Assembly: GCA_030705925.1 (NCBI GenBank)
Contig: JAUZPM010000008.1
Span: forward strand, 1 to 50,726
DNA length: 50,726 nucleotides
Direction of reading: 5' to 3'
From: Bacillota bacterium
Lineage (GTDB): Bacteria; Bacillota; Clostridia; Oscillospirales; Feifaniaceae
Part shown: positions 1 to 11,430 of the stretch, in pieces
Position numbering within the stretch: the first letter of the stretch is position 1
How the letters are laid out: each line of letters opens with the position of its first letter
The notes under the pieces: model-generated
What the model saw: only the letters and a program-made list of their open reading frames with translations
Databases searched by the model: none
What the model was told of the DNA's origin: nothing
Program-made: the position numbers and the translations under genes

Positions 1-579
1 AAGCTCTTCCGGATTCTCGGTATTAAGCGAATAGCCGAGAGATAAAAGTGCAACCCCGATGGAATCACGTTCGCTGTTCATCATAAAAATCTTCTTTTTA
101 TACTTTGGATTCCAAAGTATGTCCCATGAGTCGACAGGGTCGGTCACCATTGTGTCATTATAAGCAATGCAGACGGTTCCCCACTGATAAGGTATGGAGT
201 ACGCGTTCTCCGGGTCATATGACATATTGAGGAATTTGGAGTCAATATTTTTGAAGTTCGGCACGTTGTTATAATTGATTTCGGCAAGCATGTCGTTGTC
301 TATCATCTTTTTGATCATATAATCCGAGGGGATAGCGACATCGTATGAATACCCGCCGCTGTTTTTTATCTTTAAAAACATATCCTCGTTTGTCTCGAAT
401 GTGTCATAAACGACCTTTATGCCTGTTTCTTTTGTAAACTGCTTAAGTACATCCGGATCGATGTAATCGCCCCAGTTGTAAACCTTGACAACCTGTTTGC
501 TGCTTCCGCAGCCGGGCAAAACCCCGATTATCATAATCGCAGTAAGTATGAGCGCAAGAATTTTTATACTCTTTTTCAA
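1..579 (-). CDS. potD: Spermidine/putrescine ABC transporter substrate-binding lipoprotein (3' end missing)
   Basis: This is the polyamine-binding lipoprotein that feeds the PotABC importer. Translation gives a signal peptide (KKSIKILALILTAIMIIG) followed by lipobox LPGC, so the protein is anchored outside the membrane. After the Cys comes VKVYNWGDYIDPDVL, typical of the PotD/PotF family. The 193 codons read without a stop to the window edge, so the C-terminus lies outside. A TTG start at 579 is chosen because GGAGG sits 11 bases upstream; an in-frame ATG at 597 lies inside that site. The gene begins 2 bases after the potC stop, so translation is probably coupled. Spermidine versus putrescine preference cannot be read here. 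Confidence 0.93.
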   Translation of the reverse strand, partial: MKKSIKILALILTAIMIIGVLPGCGSSKQVVKVYNWGDYIDPDVLKQFTKETGIKVVYDTFETNEDMFLKIKNSGGYSYDVAIPSDYMIKKMIDNDMLAEINYNNVPNFKNIDSKFLNMSYDPENAYSIPYQWGTVCIAYNDTMVTDPVDSWDILWNPKYKKKIFMMNSERDSIGVALLSLGYSLNTENPEEL

Positions 580-580
580 T

Positions 581-1399
581 TTATCGGTTCCCTCCATTAT
601 TTAAACTTTCAGCCTTTTCCATTTTGCTGTTTCTTAAATTTATTATGATAAGCAGAGTCAAAACTGTTGCAAACATCAATGTTGAAAGGGCGTTTATTTC
701 AGGCTTTATGCCTCTGCGCGTCATAGAATATATCGTTATCGAAAGAGTCGAAACCCCCGGACCCGTCGTGAAAAAACTTATGACAAAATCATCTATCGAC
801 AAAGTAAGCGCAAGTAAAAACCCTGAAATGATCCCTGGAAAGATCTCCGGGATTATCACCTTGTTTACAGCCTGAAAAGGCCTCATCCCAAGGTCGAGTG
901 CCGCCTCATATGTAAACTGGTTCATCTGCCTGAGCTTAGGCATAACCGAAAGTATTACATAGGGTATGTTGAACGTTATGTGCGCAAGCAGCAGGGATTT
1001 GAAACCGAGTGTGATCCCGAAAAATGTGAAAAGAAGCAAAAGCGAAATACCCGTTACGATATCAGGGCTCAGCATAGGGATATAGGTCAAATTCATAAGC
1101 GCTGTTTTTACTATGCCTTTTCTCAGATAATAAATCCCAATCGCCGCAAATGTTCCGATCACAGTTGCAATAACCGCTGAAAACAGGGCAAGAAGCACCG
1201 TGTTCCTCAGCGAAGTCATAATGACCGAATCGTGAAAGAGGTCAGAATACCACTTAAGCGTAAATCCGCCCCATTTGTTTCGGAACTTGGAGTCGTTAAA
1301 CGACGTAGCCATTAAAACGACAATCGGGGCATATAAAAATAAAAACACAAAAACAGAATATGTTCCCGCAAATATGTTAGTAAGACGGTGTTTTTTCAT
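581..1399 (-). CDS. potC: Polyamine ABC transporter permease PotC
   Basis: This is an inner-membrane permease of the spermidine/putrescine importer, 272 aa, normal for PotC. It has about six hydrophobic segments and the cytoplasmic EAA loop (EAALDLGMRPFQAVNKVIIP) that docks on the ATPase. The stretch LTLSIDDFVISFFTTGPG is characteristic of PotC/PotI. Its start overlaps the potB stop by four bases (ATGA) and potD follows immediately, giving a tightly coupled operon. The short hydrophilic C-terminal tail contains the GGAGG that serves potD. Confidence 0.95.
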   Translation of the reverse strand: MKKHRLTNIFAGTYSVFVFLFLYAPIVVLMATSFNDSKFRNKWGGFTLKWYSDLFHDSVIMTSLRNTVLLALFSAVIATVIGTFAAIGIYYLRKGIVKTALMNLTYIPMLSPDIVTGISLLLLFTFFGITLGFKSLLLAHITFNIPYVILSVMPKLRQMNQFTYEAALDLGMRPFQAVNKVIIPEIFPGIISGFLLALTLSIDDFVISFFTTGPGVSTLSITIYSMTRRGIKPEINALSTLMFATVLTLLIIINLRNSKMEKAESLNNGGNR

Positions 1400-2232
1400 A
1401 AAACCATACCGTCTTCCTCGCCCTGCTTGTCAAAGCCCGAAAACAAAGCCATGAACAGCAGAACGAGTGCCATTATTATAACTGACATAGCCGACCCGAA
1501 TCCCCAGTCGTCCGCCACTTTAAACTGTTTCTCAATGACATCGCCTATGAGAATGGAGTTGTTCCCGCCTAGAAGCTGAGAAATTACAAACGTAGTTACG
1601 GCAGGCATAAAAACCATGTTTATTCCGGACATCACGCCGGGAAGGGTAAGTCTGAACGTTACTTTCCAAAAAGTCCTCCACGGCGAAGCTCCGAGATCCT
1701 CCGCGGCTTCGACAAGACTGCCGTCGATCTTAGTAAGCATATTGTAAATCGGAAGAATCATAAATGGCAGGAAGTTATAAATAAGTCCGATTATTACTGC
1801 CGTATCGGTATACATGATATTGATCGGCGCAAGACCTATCGCCGTTAAAACCATGTTTATAATACCGTTTTTTTCAAGAAGCGTTGCCCATGCATATGTA
1901 CGAAGCAGGAAATTCATCCACATGGGAAGGATGAAAAGCATCGAAAGAATCCCGCGAACGCCCGGCTTCAGCCTTGAAAGGATAAATGCCATCGGATAGC
2001 CTATAATCAGGCATGCTGCTGTGCTTATAAATGATATTTTAAATGATTTGAGCAGCACAACCATATACTGCGGATTTTTAAAGTCAAAAAAACGCTTAAA
2101 ATGTTCTATCGTAAAAACGGTATGCATTGCGGTATGAGTGGTAAAACTGTAGTATACGATCAAAAGCAGGGGAGCCAAAAAGAAAATCATCGCATAAAAA
2201 AGGTATGGGTAGGCGAAAGCAGAGCGCTTCAT
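1396..2232 (-). CDS. potB: Polyamine ABC transporter permease PotB
   Basis: This is the second permease of the polyamine importer, 278 aa with six predicted membrane helices. It carries the EAA motif ([20 protein letters not shown]) and the PotB-like stretch [16 protein letters not shown]. It overlaps potA upstream and potC downstream by four bases each (ATGA junctions), so all three are probably translated from one mRNA by coupling. It should pair with PotC to form the membrane channel. Nothing unusual was seen in length or composition. Confidence 0.95.
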   Translation of the reverse strand: MKRSAFAYPYLFYAMIFFLAPLLLIVYYSFTTHTAMHTVFTIEHFKRFFDFKNPQYMVVLLKSFKISFISTAACLIIGYPMAFILSRLKPGVRGILSMLFILPMWMNFLLRTYAWATLLEKNGIINMVLTAIGLAPINIMYTDTAVIIGLIYNFLPFMILPIYNMLTKIDGSLVEAAEDLGASPWRTFWKVTFRLTLPGVMSGINMVFMPAVTTFVISQLLGGNNSILIGDVIEKQFKVADDWGFGSAMSVIIMALVLLFMALFSGFDKQGEEDGMVL

Positions 2233-3278
2233 ACAAGCCCTCCCTTTTTCATTATATGGATGTCGTCAGGGTTTAAGAAAAGCCCTAGTTTGGTTCCTTT
2301 TTCCGCCGCAGAGGTGGAATGAATCATCCATTTAAATCCGCCCTGATCGACGATTATTTCATAATGAACGCCTTTAAAGATGACAGACTCGACTGATCCT
2401 GATATTTGCCCCTTGTCCGGCGTTGTGATTTTTAGATCCTCAGGGCGTATGACGACATCGACATTTTCGTTCTTTTTAAAATCAGTATCCACGCATTTGA
2501 ATGTATTGCCTGCAAAACTGACGCTGTATGTATCGCCATAGACACCATGAAGTATATTGCTTTCGCCGATAAAATCGGCAACAAAGGGGTTTACCGGCTC
2601 ATTGTAAACATCCTGCGGCGTTCCTATCTGCTGTATAACACCACCGTTCATAACAACAATAGTGTCACTCATCGTCAGCGCCTCTTCCTGGTCATGGGTG
2701 ACATATACAAACGTTATGCCAAGCTGTCGCTGGATGTTTTTAAGTTCTATCTGCATTCCTTTGCGAAGCTTCAGATCCAATGCGCCGAGAGGTTCGTCCA
2801 AAAGCAGGATATTAGGTTCGTTCACAAGCGCCCGTGCAATGGCAATACGCTGCTGCTGCCCGCCCGAAAGTGAATTTACGTCTCTTTTTTCATACCCGCT
2901 GAGATTAACAATAGAAAGAATTCGACCGACCTTTTCTTTAATCTCCTGTTCCGGCTTCTTTTTTATTCGAAGTCCGAAAGCTATATTTTCATAAACATTA
3001 AGAAAAGGGAATAGTGCGTATTTTTGAAAAACAGTATTGACGTTTCTTTTATAAGGCGGCAGCTGTGTAATTTTTTGCCCGTTAAAAAAGACATCACCGG
3101 CATCAGGATAGACAAAACCACCTATAATGCGAAGCATGGTAGTTTTTCCGCAGCCTGAGGGTCCGAGCAATGTCAGAAATTCTCTGTTTTGAATTTTAAG
3201 GTTAATATTTTCTAAAACAGCCTCACCATCGAAACTTTTAGTGATGTTAACAAGCTCAATGATCGGGTTATCGTCCAT
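2229..3278 (-). CDS. potA: Polyamine ABC transporter ATP-binding protein PotA
   Basis: This ATPase subunit energises polyamine uptake. In the 349-aa form it shows Walker [10 protein letters not shown] (about 39-47), signature LSGGQ (137-141), Walker B ILLLDEP (157-163) and an H-loop (VTHDQEEAL). A C-terminal TOBE-type regulatory domain follows from about residue 240. I use the ATG at 3278 (MDDNPIIEL) because the ABC fold begins there. An AAGGAG lies 12 bases upstream, and the 28 codons before it lie in the leader downstream of the promoter. It is the first gene of potABCD. Confidence 0.94.
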   Translation of the reverse strand: MDDNPIIELVNITKSFDGEAVLENINLKIQNREFLTLLGPSGCGKTTMLRIIGGFVYPDAGDVFFNGQKITQLPPYKRNVNTVFQKYALFPFLNVYENIAFGLRIKKKPEQEIKEKVGRILSIVNLSGYEKRDVNSLSGGQQQRIAIARALVNEPNILLLDEPLGALDLKLRKGMQIELKNIQRQLGITFVYVTHDQEEALTMSDTIVVMNGGVIQQIGTPQDVYNEPVNPFVADFIGESNILHGVYGDTYSVSFAGNTFKCVDTDFKKNENVDVVIRPEDLKITTPDKGQISGSVESVIFKGVHYEIIVDQGGFKWMIHSTSAAEKGTKLGLFLNPDDIHIMKKGGLV

Positions 3279-3333
3279 TCTCTGCAATTTCTCCTTTTTA
3301 CGACAACAAATCGGGGTCACTATATTAAATACA

Positions 3334-3362
3334 AATATAGAATTATTTATGAAAAAAGTCAA
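3334..3362 (-). promoter_or_regulatory. Sigma-A promoter of potABCD
   Basis: On the minus strand TTGACT (3362-3357) and TATATT (3339-3334) are separated by exactly 17 bases. The -35 box abuts the stop codon of the upstream pseudouridine synthase gene. The predicted start near 3327 gives a leader of roughly 50 nt before potA. Confidence 0.75.
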
Positions 3363-4328
3363 TCAATTTTTGTAAATATCAGAAAATCTTTGGAAAATAG
3401 CCGGATTTTCAAGTTTAAAGCATTTATTATTCAAATAACTTAAGATTTCTCCTTCCGTCTCGAATTTGAACTCTATCTTGTATGCGCAAAGAGCCTGACT
3501 CTTGTCACCAAACGGCTTGTTGATTTCGGCAGTGCCGTATTTGGCATCCCCCAGCAAAGGATGTCCGGCGTTTGCAAACTGTGCCCTTATCTGATGGGTA
3601 CGCCCCGTAACAAGATCAACCTCAACTAATGATAAATCCTCTTTTTCGCGGATAACTTGGTATTTTGTAATGCTTTCCTTTGCGCCGGGAACAGGCCTTT
3701 CATAAACATAAACACGATTTTCACGTTCGTTTTTCAAAAGAAAATTCTTAAAAGTCCCGCTTTTTTTTGAAAACAAGCCGTGCGCAATGCATACATAAGA
3801 TTTTTTTATTTCACGCTTTTTTATCTTTTCGTTTAAAATCCTTAGTGATTCGGCGTTTTTAGCCGCCAGCACGAGCCCCTCCGTATTTTTGTCGATCCTG
3901 TTGCATAAAGCGGGTGTAAATGAGTTTTCCTTTTCAGGGTCAAATTCCCCTTTATGATAGAGATATGCCTTTATGTGGTTTATAAGCGTGTTAAAATCCT
4001 CTTTATCGTCCGAATGCACGATAAGCCCTTTTTTCTTGTATACAAGCAATATGTTTTCATCCTCGTAAACAACGTCAAGCATAGGTTTGACTTTCAAAAA
4101 CGCATTCTCATTTTCCTTTTCTTCGAAAAACTCGTCGTTAATGTACATTTGAACAGTGTCGCCTTCATTCAGGCGGGTTGCGGCGTCAGCCCTTTTGCCG
4201 TTAACCTTGATCCGTTTAAGACGAAGATATTTGTAAACAAGCGTTAGGGGCAGCTTTTTAACAGTTTTGGTTATAAATTTGTCGAGCCTCTGGCCGGCAT
4301 CGTTCTGGTTTATTGTGAATTCCTTCAT
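3363..4328 (-). CDS. RluC/RluD-family pseudouridine synthase
   Basis: This enzyme isomerises uridine to pseudouridine, probably in 23S rRNA. An N-terminal S4 RNA-binding domain (about residues 10-60) precedes the PseudoU_synth_2 domain. The catalytic motif is RIDKNTEGL (144-152) with Asp146 as nucleophile. VDLVTGRTHQIRAQFA and HPLLGDAKYG are further family motifs. The start is set at ATG 4328 (MKEFTINQ), with GGAG five bases upstream; a longer in-frame start at 4364 lacks such a site. The 321 aa are usual for the RluC/D group. The exact uridine target cannot be assigned from sequence. Confidence 0.92.
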   Translation of the reverse strand: MKEFTINQNDAGQRLDKFITKTVKKLPLTLVYKYLRLKRIKVNGKRADAATRLNEGDTVQMYINDEFFEEKENENAFLKVKPMLDVVYEDENILLVYKKKGLIVHSDDKEDFNTLINHIKAYLYHKGEFDPEKENSFTPALCNRIDKNTEGLVLAAKNAESLRILNEKIKKREIKKSYVCIAHGLFSKKSGTFKNFLLKNERENRVYVYERPVPGAKESITKYQVIREKEDLSLVEVDLVTGRTHQIRAQFANAGHPLLGDAKYGTAEINKPFGDKSQALCAYKIEFKFETEGEILSYLNNKCFKLENPAIFQRFSDIYKN

Positions 4329-4427
4329 ATATGCTCCGTTCAGCCGTATTTCCCCGGCAATCATTACAAGATAAAAAATATCGCTTTTTTATTTTAGCAC
4401 AAATTTTTGCATTTTTCGATATTGCTA

Positions 4428-4456
4428 TTTATTAGTTTACAAATTTATTATATAAT
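4428..4456 (+). promoter_or_regulatory. Probable pyrE promoter
   Basis: A consensus -10 TATAAT (4451-4456) lies 36 bases before the pyrE start. The -35 at 17-base spacing is weak (TTTATT, 4428-4433). No PyrR-type attenuator or terminator hairpin was seen in the leader. Confidence 0.45.
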
Positions 4457-4492
4457 TAATCAAGTAATGCTTTTTATTGGAGGGTACAATTA

Positions 4493-5071
4493 ATGTTAAC
4501 AGAGCAAAGAGTTTTAGAAATAATGAAAGATGCCGGCGTTCTTCTTGAGGGACATTTTCTGCTTACATCCGGCAGACACAGCAATCGTTATCTCCAGTGC
4601 GCTAAGATCTTTCAGCATCCAAATTACAGTGAAGAACTGTGCGCCGCACTTGCCGAGAAATTCAAGGACGATAATATAGAGCTTGTTATCGGGCCCGCAA
4701 TGGGCGCTGTCCAGATGGCTTACGAGGTAAGCCGCCAGCTTCATGTCCAGAATTTTTTCACTGAGAGAGAAGACGGCGTGATGAAGCTGCGCCGCGGCTT
4801 TCATGTGGAACCGGGAACCCGTGTGCTTGTAGTTGAAGACGTGGTAACGACCGGAGGCTCTGTTAAAGAAGTAATAGATCTTATTAAAGAGGCGGGCGGC
4901 GTTCCGGCAGGTGTCGGCGTAATCGTTGACCGCTCGGCCGGAAAAACAGATTTCGGATGCAAACTTGCTTCTGTAATATCCCTTGACGTTGAATCTTGGG
5001 AAGCAGAAAACTGCCCCGTCTGCAAAACGGGCATACCGCTCGTAAAACACGGCAGCAGAAAACTTAAATAA
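4493..5071 (+). CDS. pyrE: Orotate phosphoribosyltransferase
   Basis: It converts orotate and PRPP to orotidine 5'-monophosphate in pyrimidine synthesis. The 192-aa protein has the PRPP-binding signature [10 protein letters not shown] (114-123), an N-terminal [14 protein letters not shown] substrate region and a C-terminal [15 protein letters not shown] tail typical of the clostridial type. The start ATG at 4493 has a strong site (GGAGGG, 8 bases upstream). It stands apart from other pyr genes and is followed 11 bases later by radC. Confidence 0.96.
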   Translation: MLTEQRVLEIMKDAGVLLEGHFLLTSGRHSNRYLQCAKIFQHPNYSEELCAALAEKFKDDNIELVIGPAMGAVQMAYEVSRQLHVQNFFTEREDGVMKLRRGFHVEPGTRVLVVEDVVTTGGSVKEVIDLIKEAGGVPAGVGVIVDRSAGKTDFGCKLASVISLDVESWEAENCPVCKTGIPLVKHGSRKLK

Positions 5072-5082
5072 GGACAGATCTT

Positions 5083-5763
5083 ATGCATGACGGTCATAGA
5101 AAGCGGCTTAAAGACAGATTTTTAAGCAGCGGACTAAAGGATTTTGAAGAGCATAACGTGCTTGAACTGCTGCTCTTCTATGCTATTCCCCGCATAGACA
5201 CGAACACCACAGCTCATAGACTGATAAAAGAATTTGGCAGTCTTGCGAATGTGCTCGACGCGCCGTATGAGCTGCTATGCGAAGTTGAAGGCGTCGGTGA
5301 AAATGCGGCTACTTTTATCAAGCTGATTCCTGAAGTCTGCAAAAAGTACATTGAGAGCCGCGGCAGAGAGGTCGAAGGTCTTGAACCGATAGACTCTCCC
5401 GCAAGAATCATAAAGAACGTGCTTCCAAAGCTTATCGGCAAAAGAAGCGAAATGTTTGTACTTATGTGTCTTGATAATAAACGCAAGGTGCTTTTCTGTG
5501 ATACAATTTTTGAGGGAACGGTCAATTCGACCGACATCAATATCCGTAAAATAGTTGAGACCGTCATCAGGTTCAACGCTTCCGCAGTCGCAATTGCTCA
5601 TAACCACCCCGGAGGGATAGCGCTTCCCTCGGCAGAGGATATAGCGACGACACGAAAAATACAAGAAGTGCTAGACCTTATGAACGTTAAGCTAATAGAT
5701 CATATCATAGTGGCTGATAACGACACTATCAGTTTCGCGGAAAGCCACTTTCTGCATTTTTAA
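5083..5763 (+). CDS. radC: RadC-family JAB/MPN-domain protein
   Basis: This 226-aa RadC-type protein has an N-terminal helix-hairpin-helix region (about residues 20-95, with VEGVGENAA). A C-terminal JAB domain carries the metal-binding HNHPGG...PSAED motif and preceding Glu. The family is historically tied to DNA repair, but its biochemical role is unsettled. It sits between pyrE and uvrBA with 11- and 13-base gaps, so it is probably co-transcribed. All JAMM ligands appear intact, unlike some phage-borne RadC proteins. Confidence 0.92.
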   Translation: MHDGHRKRLKDRFLSSGLKDFEEHNVLELLLFYAIPRIDTNTTAHRLIKEFGSLANVLDAPYELLCEVEGVGENAATFIKLIPEVCKKYIESRGREVEGLEPIDSPARIIKNVLPKLIGKRSEMFVLMCLDNKRKVLFCDTIFEGTVNSTDINIRKIVETVIRFNASAVAIAHNHPGGIALPSAEDIATTRKIQEVLDLMNVKLIDHIIVADNDTISFAESHFLHF

Positions 5764-5776
5764 ACTGGAGGATACA

Positions 5777-7738
5777 ATGGATTTTGAACTTGTTTCGGAA
5801 TATAAGCCGTCGGGCGACCAGCCAGAGGCTATAGACGCTCTCGCAAACGGCGTTGTAAACGGCTATCCGGAACAGACGCTCTTGGGCGTTACGGGAAGCG
5901 GCAAAACCTTTACCATGGCTAATATAATACAAAAGGTTCAGCGCCCAACTCTTGTGCTTGCGCATAACAAAACGCTTGCCGCCCAGCTTTGCAGTGAGTT
6001 TCGTGAGTTTTTCCCGAACAATGCTGTCGAATATTTCGTAAGCTATTACGATTATTATCAGCCTGAGTCATATATCCCGCAGACCGACCTGTACATTGAG
6101 AAAGATTCCTCGATCAACGATGAAATAGATAAGCTGAGACACTGTGCCACCTCATCTCTGTTTGACAGACGTGATGTAATCGTAGTGTCAAGCGTATCCT
6201 GCATTTACAGTCTCGGCGATCCTGCCGAATATCAAAACCTTATCCTTGTGCTCAAAGAAGGCATGCAAAAGGGAAGGGACGAGGTAATCTGCCGTCTTGT
6301 CGATATCCAGTATGAGCGAAACGATATCAATTTTATACGCAATAAGTTCCGTGTACGTGGCGATGTGCTTGAGGTCTTTCCCGCAGGTTCGACCGATACG
6401 GTGCTGAGAATAGAGTTTTTTGGTGACGAGATCGAGCGTATAACAGAAATAAACGTTCTGACAGGCGAACTTATCGCAAGGCATAAATACGCTGAGATAT
6501 TCCCGGCATCACACTATGTCGTTCAGCGTAACAAGCTCGATCAAGCAATGCGTGAAATAGAGCTAGAAATGGAAGACAGGGTCACATTTTTCAAAAGCCG
6601 TGGCAAGCTTGTCGAGGCTCAGCGTATCGAGCAGCGCACGAAATATGACCTTGAGATGCTGCGTGAAATAGGATTTTGCAGCGGCATCGAAAACTATTCC
6701 CGTATAATAAGCGGCAGGGCACCCGGCTCAACGCCCTATACGCTGCTTGATTATTTCCCTAAAGACTTTCTTCTTTTCATAGACGAATCGCATGTAACGC
6801 TTCCGCAAGTTAGAGGCATGTACGGCGGCGACCGTTCAAGAAAAGAAAACCTTGTAGAGTTTGGCTTCAGGCTTCCGTCCGCATATGACAACAGACCGCT
6901 CAACTTCGACGAGTTCATATCAAAGCTCAATCAGGTCGTATATGTCAGTGCAACGCCCGGTGAATTTGAGCGTTCACGCTCAAAACAGACGGTTGAGCAG
7001 GTAATCCGCCCAACAGGACTGTTAGACCCGGTTATTGAGGTCCGCCCGACGAAGGGACAGATCGACGACCTGCTGCACGAAATCAAAATCAGAGTCGAGA
7101 AAAAAGCCAAGGTGCTTGTCACAACGCTCACCAAAAAGATGGCAGAGGATCTGACGGCGTATATGGAGAACATCGGCATCAGGATACGCTATATGCACCA
7201 TGATATAGAAACGATAGAACGAATGGAGATCGTCCGCGATTTCCGCATGGACAAGTTTGACGTTCTTGTCGGCATAAACCTTTTAAGAGAAGGGCTCGAT
7301 ATCCCGGAGGTTTCTCTCGTCGCTATCCTCGACGCGGATAAGGAAGGCTTTTTGAGATCGGCAACCTCACTCATTCAGACAGTAGGACGAGCCGCACGAA
7401 ATTCTGAAGGTCTTGCTATAATGTACGCCGACAAAATAACCGATTCAATGGACTTCTGCATCAGCGAAACGAACCGACGCAGAGGTATACAAGAGCAGTA
7501 TAATAAAGAACACGGCATAACTCCTGTGACCATATCAAAAGGCGTCAGAGATATTATAGACATCTCTTCAAAGGAAGAAACAGAAAAAGAAACAACCGGC
7601 AAATTGTCACGCAAAAAGCGTGAAGAACTTATAGAAAAGCTGACAAAAGAAATGAAACATGCGGCGACACTGCTTGAATTCGAGCACGCCGCCTATCTTC
7701 GCGATAAAATTGCAGAGCTTAAGGATGGAAAAGTTTAA
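5777..7738 (+). CDS. uvrB: Excinuclease ABC subunit B
   Basis: This is the damage-verification helicase of nucleotide excision repair, 653 aa (family norm about 660). It shows Walker A GVTGSGKT near residue 40, the beta-hairpin [12 protein letters not shown] that inserts into DNA, helicase motifs DESH and QTVGRAARN, and a C-terminal UVR domain that contacts UvrC. The start follows TGGAGG closely. Its TAA overlaps the uvrA ATG (TAATG), coupling translation of the two partners. No uvrC lies in the window. Confidence 0.97.
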   Translation: MDFELVSEYKPSGDQPEAIDALANGVVNGYPEQTLLGVTGSGKTFTMANIIQKVQRPTLVLAHNKTLAAQLCSEFREFFPNNAVEYFVSYYDYYQPESYIPQTDLYIEKDSSINDEIDKLRHCATSSLFDRRDVIVVSSVSCIYSLGDPAEYQNLILVLKEGMQKGRDEVICRLVDIQYERNDINFIRNKFRVRGDVLEVFPAGSTDTVLRIEFFGDEIERITEINVLTGELIARHKYAEIFPASHYVVQRNKLDQAMREIELEMEDRVTFFKSRGKLVEAQRIEQRTKYDLEMLREIGFCSGIENYSRIISGRAPGSTPYTLLDYFPKDFLLFIDESHVTLPQVRGMYGGDRSRKENLVEFGFRLPSAYDNRPLNFDEFISKLNQVVYVSATPGEFERSRSKQTVEQVIRPTGLLDPVIEVRPTKGQIDDLLHEIKIRVEKKAKVLVTTLTKKMAEDLTAYMENIGIRIRYMHHDIETIERMEIVRDFRMDKFDVLVGINLLREGLDIPEVSLVAILDADKEGFLRSATSLIQTVGRAARNSEGLAIMYADKITDSMDFCISETNRRRGIQEQYNKEHGITPVTISKGVRDIIDISSKEETEKETTGKLSRKKREELIEKLTKEMKHAATLLEFEHAAYLRDKIAELKDGKV

Positions 7739-10587
7739 TGGCAAAGGAATTCATCACAATAAAAGGTGCCAAGGTGCACAATTTAAAGAATATCGACGTA
7801 AAGATCCCGCGTGACAAAATGGTGGTCGTGACCGGTCTTTCCGGTTCCGGCAAATCGTCGCTTGCGTTCGACACGATCTATGCGGAAGGTCAGCGCCGCT
7901 ATGTCGAGTCTCTTTCCGCATACGCCCGCCAGTTTCTTGGTCAGATGGACAAGCCGGACGTTGAGTTTATAGACGGGCTGTCCCCAGCCATCTCGATCGA
8001 TCAGAAAACAACCTCAAAAAATCCGCGCTCGACTGTTGGAACCGTGACGGAGATATTCGATTATATGCGTCTGCTTTACGCGCGCATTGGTATTCCGCAC
8101 TGTCCGGTCTGCGGTAAGGAAATTACTAAGCAGACAGTAGACCAGATAGTCGATAAAGTGCTCGCTCTGCCAGAGGGCACACGTATACAGGTACTTGCTC
8201 CGGTCGTCCGCGCACGCAAGGGAGAGCATGTAAAAGTGTTCGAGGACGCGAAAAAAAGCGGCTTTGTGCGCGTCAAGGTCAACGGCATAATGTATGAGCT
8301 GACCGAATCGATTAAACTTGAGAAAAACAAAAAACATAATATCTCGATCGTTGTCGACCGTCTGGTTATAAAGCCTGAGATACGCCGCCGCCTTGCCGAT
8401 TCAATCGAAACATCGACATCTCTTACAGGCGGCATAGTCACTATCGATATTATTGGCGGCGAAGAAATGCTTTTTTCACAGAATTTTGCCTGTGAAGAAC
8501 ATGACATAAGCATTGATGAGCTGACGCCGCGTATGTTCTCGTTCAATAATCCATTCGGCGCGTGCCCGACTTGTGGGGGGCTCGGCTCACTTTTAAAGAT
8601 CGACCCAAACCTAGTGGTTCCAAACCAAAACCTGAGTTTACGTGAAGGTGCCGTAAAAGCCTCAGGATGGAACTTTATTTACGGCGGCACCATTGCCGAA
8701 ATGTATTATGAGGCACTTGCAAAAGAATATAACTTCTCGCTTGACGTTCCGTATAAGGATCTGCCCGAGGAAGCAAAGAATGTTGTTCTTTACGGAACTC
8801 AGGGCAAAAAAATAAAAATGACACGAGTAAACGAGTATGGAACCGGCACTTATAACACCGATTTTGAGGGTATAGTCAATAATTTAGAGCGCCGGTTTAA
8901 AGAAACAACCAGTGATTTTATGCGTCGGGAAATTGAAAATTGCATGTCATCAAATCCCTGCCCGACCTGTGAAGGCAAGCGTCTTAAAAAAGAGAGCATT
9001 GCCGTAACTGTCGGCGGAAAAAACATAATAGACCTTACAGATATGTCAATCGTTGACGAGCTTGAGTTCATTAAATCCTTAAAGCTTACTGAAAAAGAAC
9101 AGCTTATTTCAAAGCAGATAATAAAAGAACTTGTAGATCGCCTTACATTCTTAAAAAACGTGGGGCTTGACTATCTAACATTGTCACGTTCTGCGGGAAC
9201 GCTTTCCGGCGGCGAAAGCCAGCGCATAAGACTTGCAACACAGATATCATCATCTTTAACAGGTGTAATATATATACTTGACGAGCCCAGTATCGGGCTT
9301 CACCAGCGCGACAATCAAAAGCTTATCGACGCTCTTAAGCGTCTTCGTGACCTCGGCAACACGCTTATCGTCGTTGAACACGATGAGGAAACAATGTTTG
9401 AATCCGACTATATAATCGACGTTGGTCCTGGCGCCGGCATCCACGGCGGTGAAATCGTCGCCGCCGGCACGGTCGAGGAAATCATGGATAATGAAAAATC
9501 AATTACAGGGCAATATCTTTCACACAGGAAAGTAATTAAAGTGCCTGAAAAGCGCCGGAAAGGGAACGGAAAATTTATAACTGTCAAGGGTGCTGTGCAG
9601 AATAACCTTAAAGACGTCACAGTCAAAATCCCGCTTGGGGTTTTCACCTGTGTTACAGGCGTTTCTGGTTCGGGCAAAAGCTCCCTTATCAACGAGGTGT
9701 TATATAGTAATCTCGCCCATATTCTCAACGGCGCACGTTACCACCATACCAACTGTGAAAGCATAGAGGGCATAAAAAACCTCGATAAGGTCATCAATAT
9801 CGACCAGTCGCCGATCGGCAGAACACCTCGTTCCAATCCGGCGACATATACCGGCGTTTTCGGCGATATCCGTGAAATTTTCGCATCGGTGCCTGAGGCG
9901 AAGATGCGCGGCTATTCAAGCGGAAGGTTTTCCTTCAATATTAAAGGCGGAAGATGCGAGGCGTGTCAGGGCGACGGCATCATAAAGTATGAAATGAACT
10001 TTCTGCCCGACGTTTACGTTCCATGCGAGGTCTGCAAAGGTCACCGTTATAACCGAGAAACACTTGAGGTAAAATATAAGGGCAAAAACATCAGTGAAGT
10101 GCTGGATATGACCGTTGAAGAAGGGCTATCATTCTTTGAAAACATTCCTAAAATAAAAAGAAAGCTTCAAACATTGTATGACGTCGGCTTAGGTTATGTT
10201 AAGATCGGACAGCCTTCAACAACCTTGTCCGGCGGTGAGGCACAGCGGGTTAAGCTTGCGACTGAGCTTTCACGCCGCCCGACCGGAAAAACAATATATA
10301 TACTCGATGAGCCGACAACAGGGCTTCATATGGACGATGTCCATAAACTTATCGAGGTGCTTCAGAAATTTGTCGACAGCGGCAACACAGTCGTTGTTAT
10401 TGAGCATAACCTTGACATTATCAAAACTGCCGACTATCTTATCGACCTTGGCCCCGAAGGCGGGGAAAGGGGCGGTCAGATAATCGCAAAAGGTACTCCT
10501 GAAGAAGTTTCTAAAAATCCGAAATCATATACCGGCAAATATCTAAAGGCAGTCCTTGACGCAAATTACACAGCGGCAAAGGAGTGA
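7738..10587 (+). CDS. uvrA: Excinuclease ABC subunit A
   Basis: This is the DNA damage sensor that loads UvrB. The 949 aa contain two ABC ATPase modules: Walker [10 protein letters not shown] near 33 and GVSGSGKSS near 640, with signatures LSGGESQR and LSGGEAQR. Zinc fingers are present as CPVC...CPTC in the first half and CEAC...CEVC in the second. The length is normal. It overlaps the uvrB stop by one base. The next gene begins six bases later with its ribosome site inside the uvrA 3' end. Confidence 0.97.
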   Translation: MAKEFITIKGAKVHNLKNIDVKIPRDKMVVVTGLSGSGKSSLAFDTIYAEGQRRYVESLSAYARQFLGQMDKPDVEFIDGLSPAISIDQKTTSKNPRSTVGTVTEIFDYMRLLYARIGIPHCPVCGKEITKQTVDQIVDKVLALPEGTRIQVLAPVVRARKGEHVKVFEDAKKSGFVRVKVNGIMYELTESIKLEKNKKHNISIVVDRLVIKPEIRRRLADSIETSTSLTGGIVTIDIIGGEEMLFSQNFACEEHDISIDELTPRMFSFNNPFGACPTCGGLGSLLKIDPNLVVPNQNLSLREGAVKASGWNFIYGGTIAEMYYEALAKEYNFSLDVPYKDLPEEAKNVVLYGTQGKKIKMTRVNEYGTGTYNTDFEGIVNNLERRFKETTSDFMRREIENCMSSNPCPTCEGKRLKKESIAVTVGGKNIIDLTDMSIVDELEFIKSLKLTEKEQLISKQIIKELVDRLTFLKNVGLDYLTLSRSAGTLSGGESQRIRLATQISSSLTGVIYILDEPSIGLHQRDNQKLIDALKRLRDLGNTLIVVEHDEETMFESDYIIDVGPGAGIHGGEIVAAGTVEEIMDNEKSITGQYLSHRKVIKVPEKRRKGNGKFITVKGAVQNNLKDVTVKIPLGVFTCVTGVSGSGKSSLINEVLYSNLAHILNGARYHHTNCESIEGIKNLDKVINIDQSPIGRTPRSNPATYTGVFGDIREIFASVPEAKMRGYSSGRFSFNIKGGRCEACQGDGIIKYEMNFLPDVYVPCEVCKGHRYNRETLEVKYKGKNISEVLDMTVEEGLSFFENIPKIKRKLQTLYDVGLGYVKIGQPSTTLSGGEAQRVKLATELSRRPTGKTIYILDEPTTGLHMDDVHKLIEVLQKFVDSGNTVVVIEHNLDIIKTADYLIDLGPEGGERGGQIIAKGTPEEVSKNPKSYTGKYLKAVLDANYTAAKE

Positions 10588-10593
10588 CGATTT

Positions 10594-11430
10594 TTGTTTG
10601 GTTATGTTACGATCTGCAAGAGCGACCTTAAGGTATGCGAGTATGAGGCATACAGGGGGATTTATTGCGGACTTTGCAAAGAACTGGGCCGGCAGTTCGG
10701 TCCTACTTCACGGTTAAATCTAAGTTACGACTTTGCATTTCTTGCGCTCGTCGGTCTTGCAGTTCAAAGCAGCGGAAGTCACATATATACCGGAAGATGC
10801 ATGTTAAATCCAATGAAAAAGCGCAAATTTCTCGGCGGAGAGTCTGTCAAGTATAGCGCCTTTACAAGCGTGATCTTCACTTACAGCAAGCTTTTGGACG
10901 ATCTTAACGATGAAAAAAGCTTTAAATATATAAAATCACTGCTTGCTATAATTCCGTTTTCGCTAATGCGCAGAAAAGCAAAAAAAATCTACCCCAAGCT
11001 TGATAAATACGCCTTGGATTTGACACGCAAACTAAGGGAAGATGAAAAAAACGCCGGTTTATCCCTTGACGGATATGCCGATAATTTTGCGAAAATGCTG
11101 ATGACAGTTTTTGAAGAACTGCCGTCAGACGAGAAATATAAGTCCGTTCTGTCTCAGCTTGGCTATCATATCGGGCGCTGGATATACATCATCGACGCCT
11201 GCGACGATCTTGAAGATGATAAAAAGCTCGGGCGTTTCAACCCTTTAATCGGGATTGAAAACGATAAAAACGCTATCAGCACAACGCTTACCGATTCCCT
11301 TGTTCTCGCTTCCCGCGCTTATGAGCTGCTCGAACCGGGACCATATAAGGGGTTACTCGATAACATAATATATATGGGGCTTCCCATGAAACAAAAACAA
11401 ATTCTTTTCGGAAAGGAAAACAAACAATGA
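10594..11430 (+). CDS. DUF5685 family protein
   Basis: This is an uncharacterised 278-aa protein of the kind annotated DUF5685 in Clostridia. The N-terminus has a cysteine set C-x6-C-x9-C-x2-C within residues 8-28, suggesting metal binding. An acidic motif [10 protein letters not shown] lies in the helical C-terminal half. The start is a TTG at 10594 with GGAG ten bases upstream in the uvrA tail. It overlaps the J-domain gene by four bases (ATGA), so the two are likely co-translated. This suggests a metal-binding partner of that chaperone, which is inference only. Confidence 0.8.
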   Translation: MFGYVTICKSDLKVCEYEAYRGIYCGLCKELGRQFGPTSRLNLSYDFAFLALVGLAVQSSGSHIYTGRCMLNPMKKRKFLGGESVKYSAFTSVIFTYSKLLDDLNDEKSFKYIKSLLAIIPFSLMRRKAKKIYPKLDKYALDLTRKLREDEKNAGLSLDGYADNFAKMLMTVFEELPSDEKYKSVLSQLGYHIGRWIYIIDACDDLEDDKKLGRFNPLIGIENDKNAISTTLTDSLVLASRAYELLEPGPYKGLLDNIIYMGLPMKQKQILFGKENKQ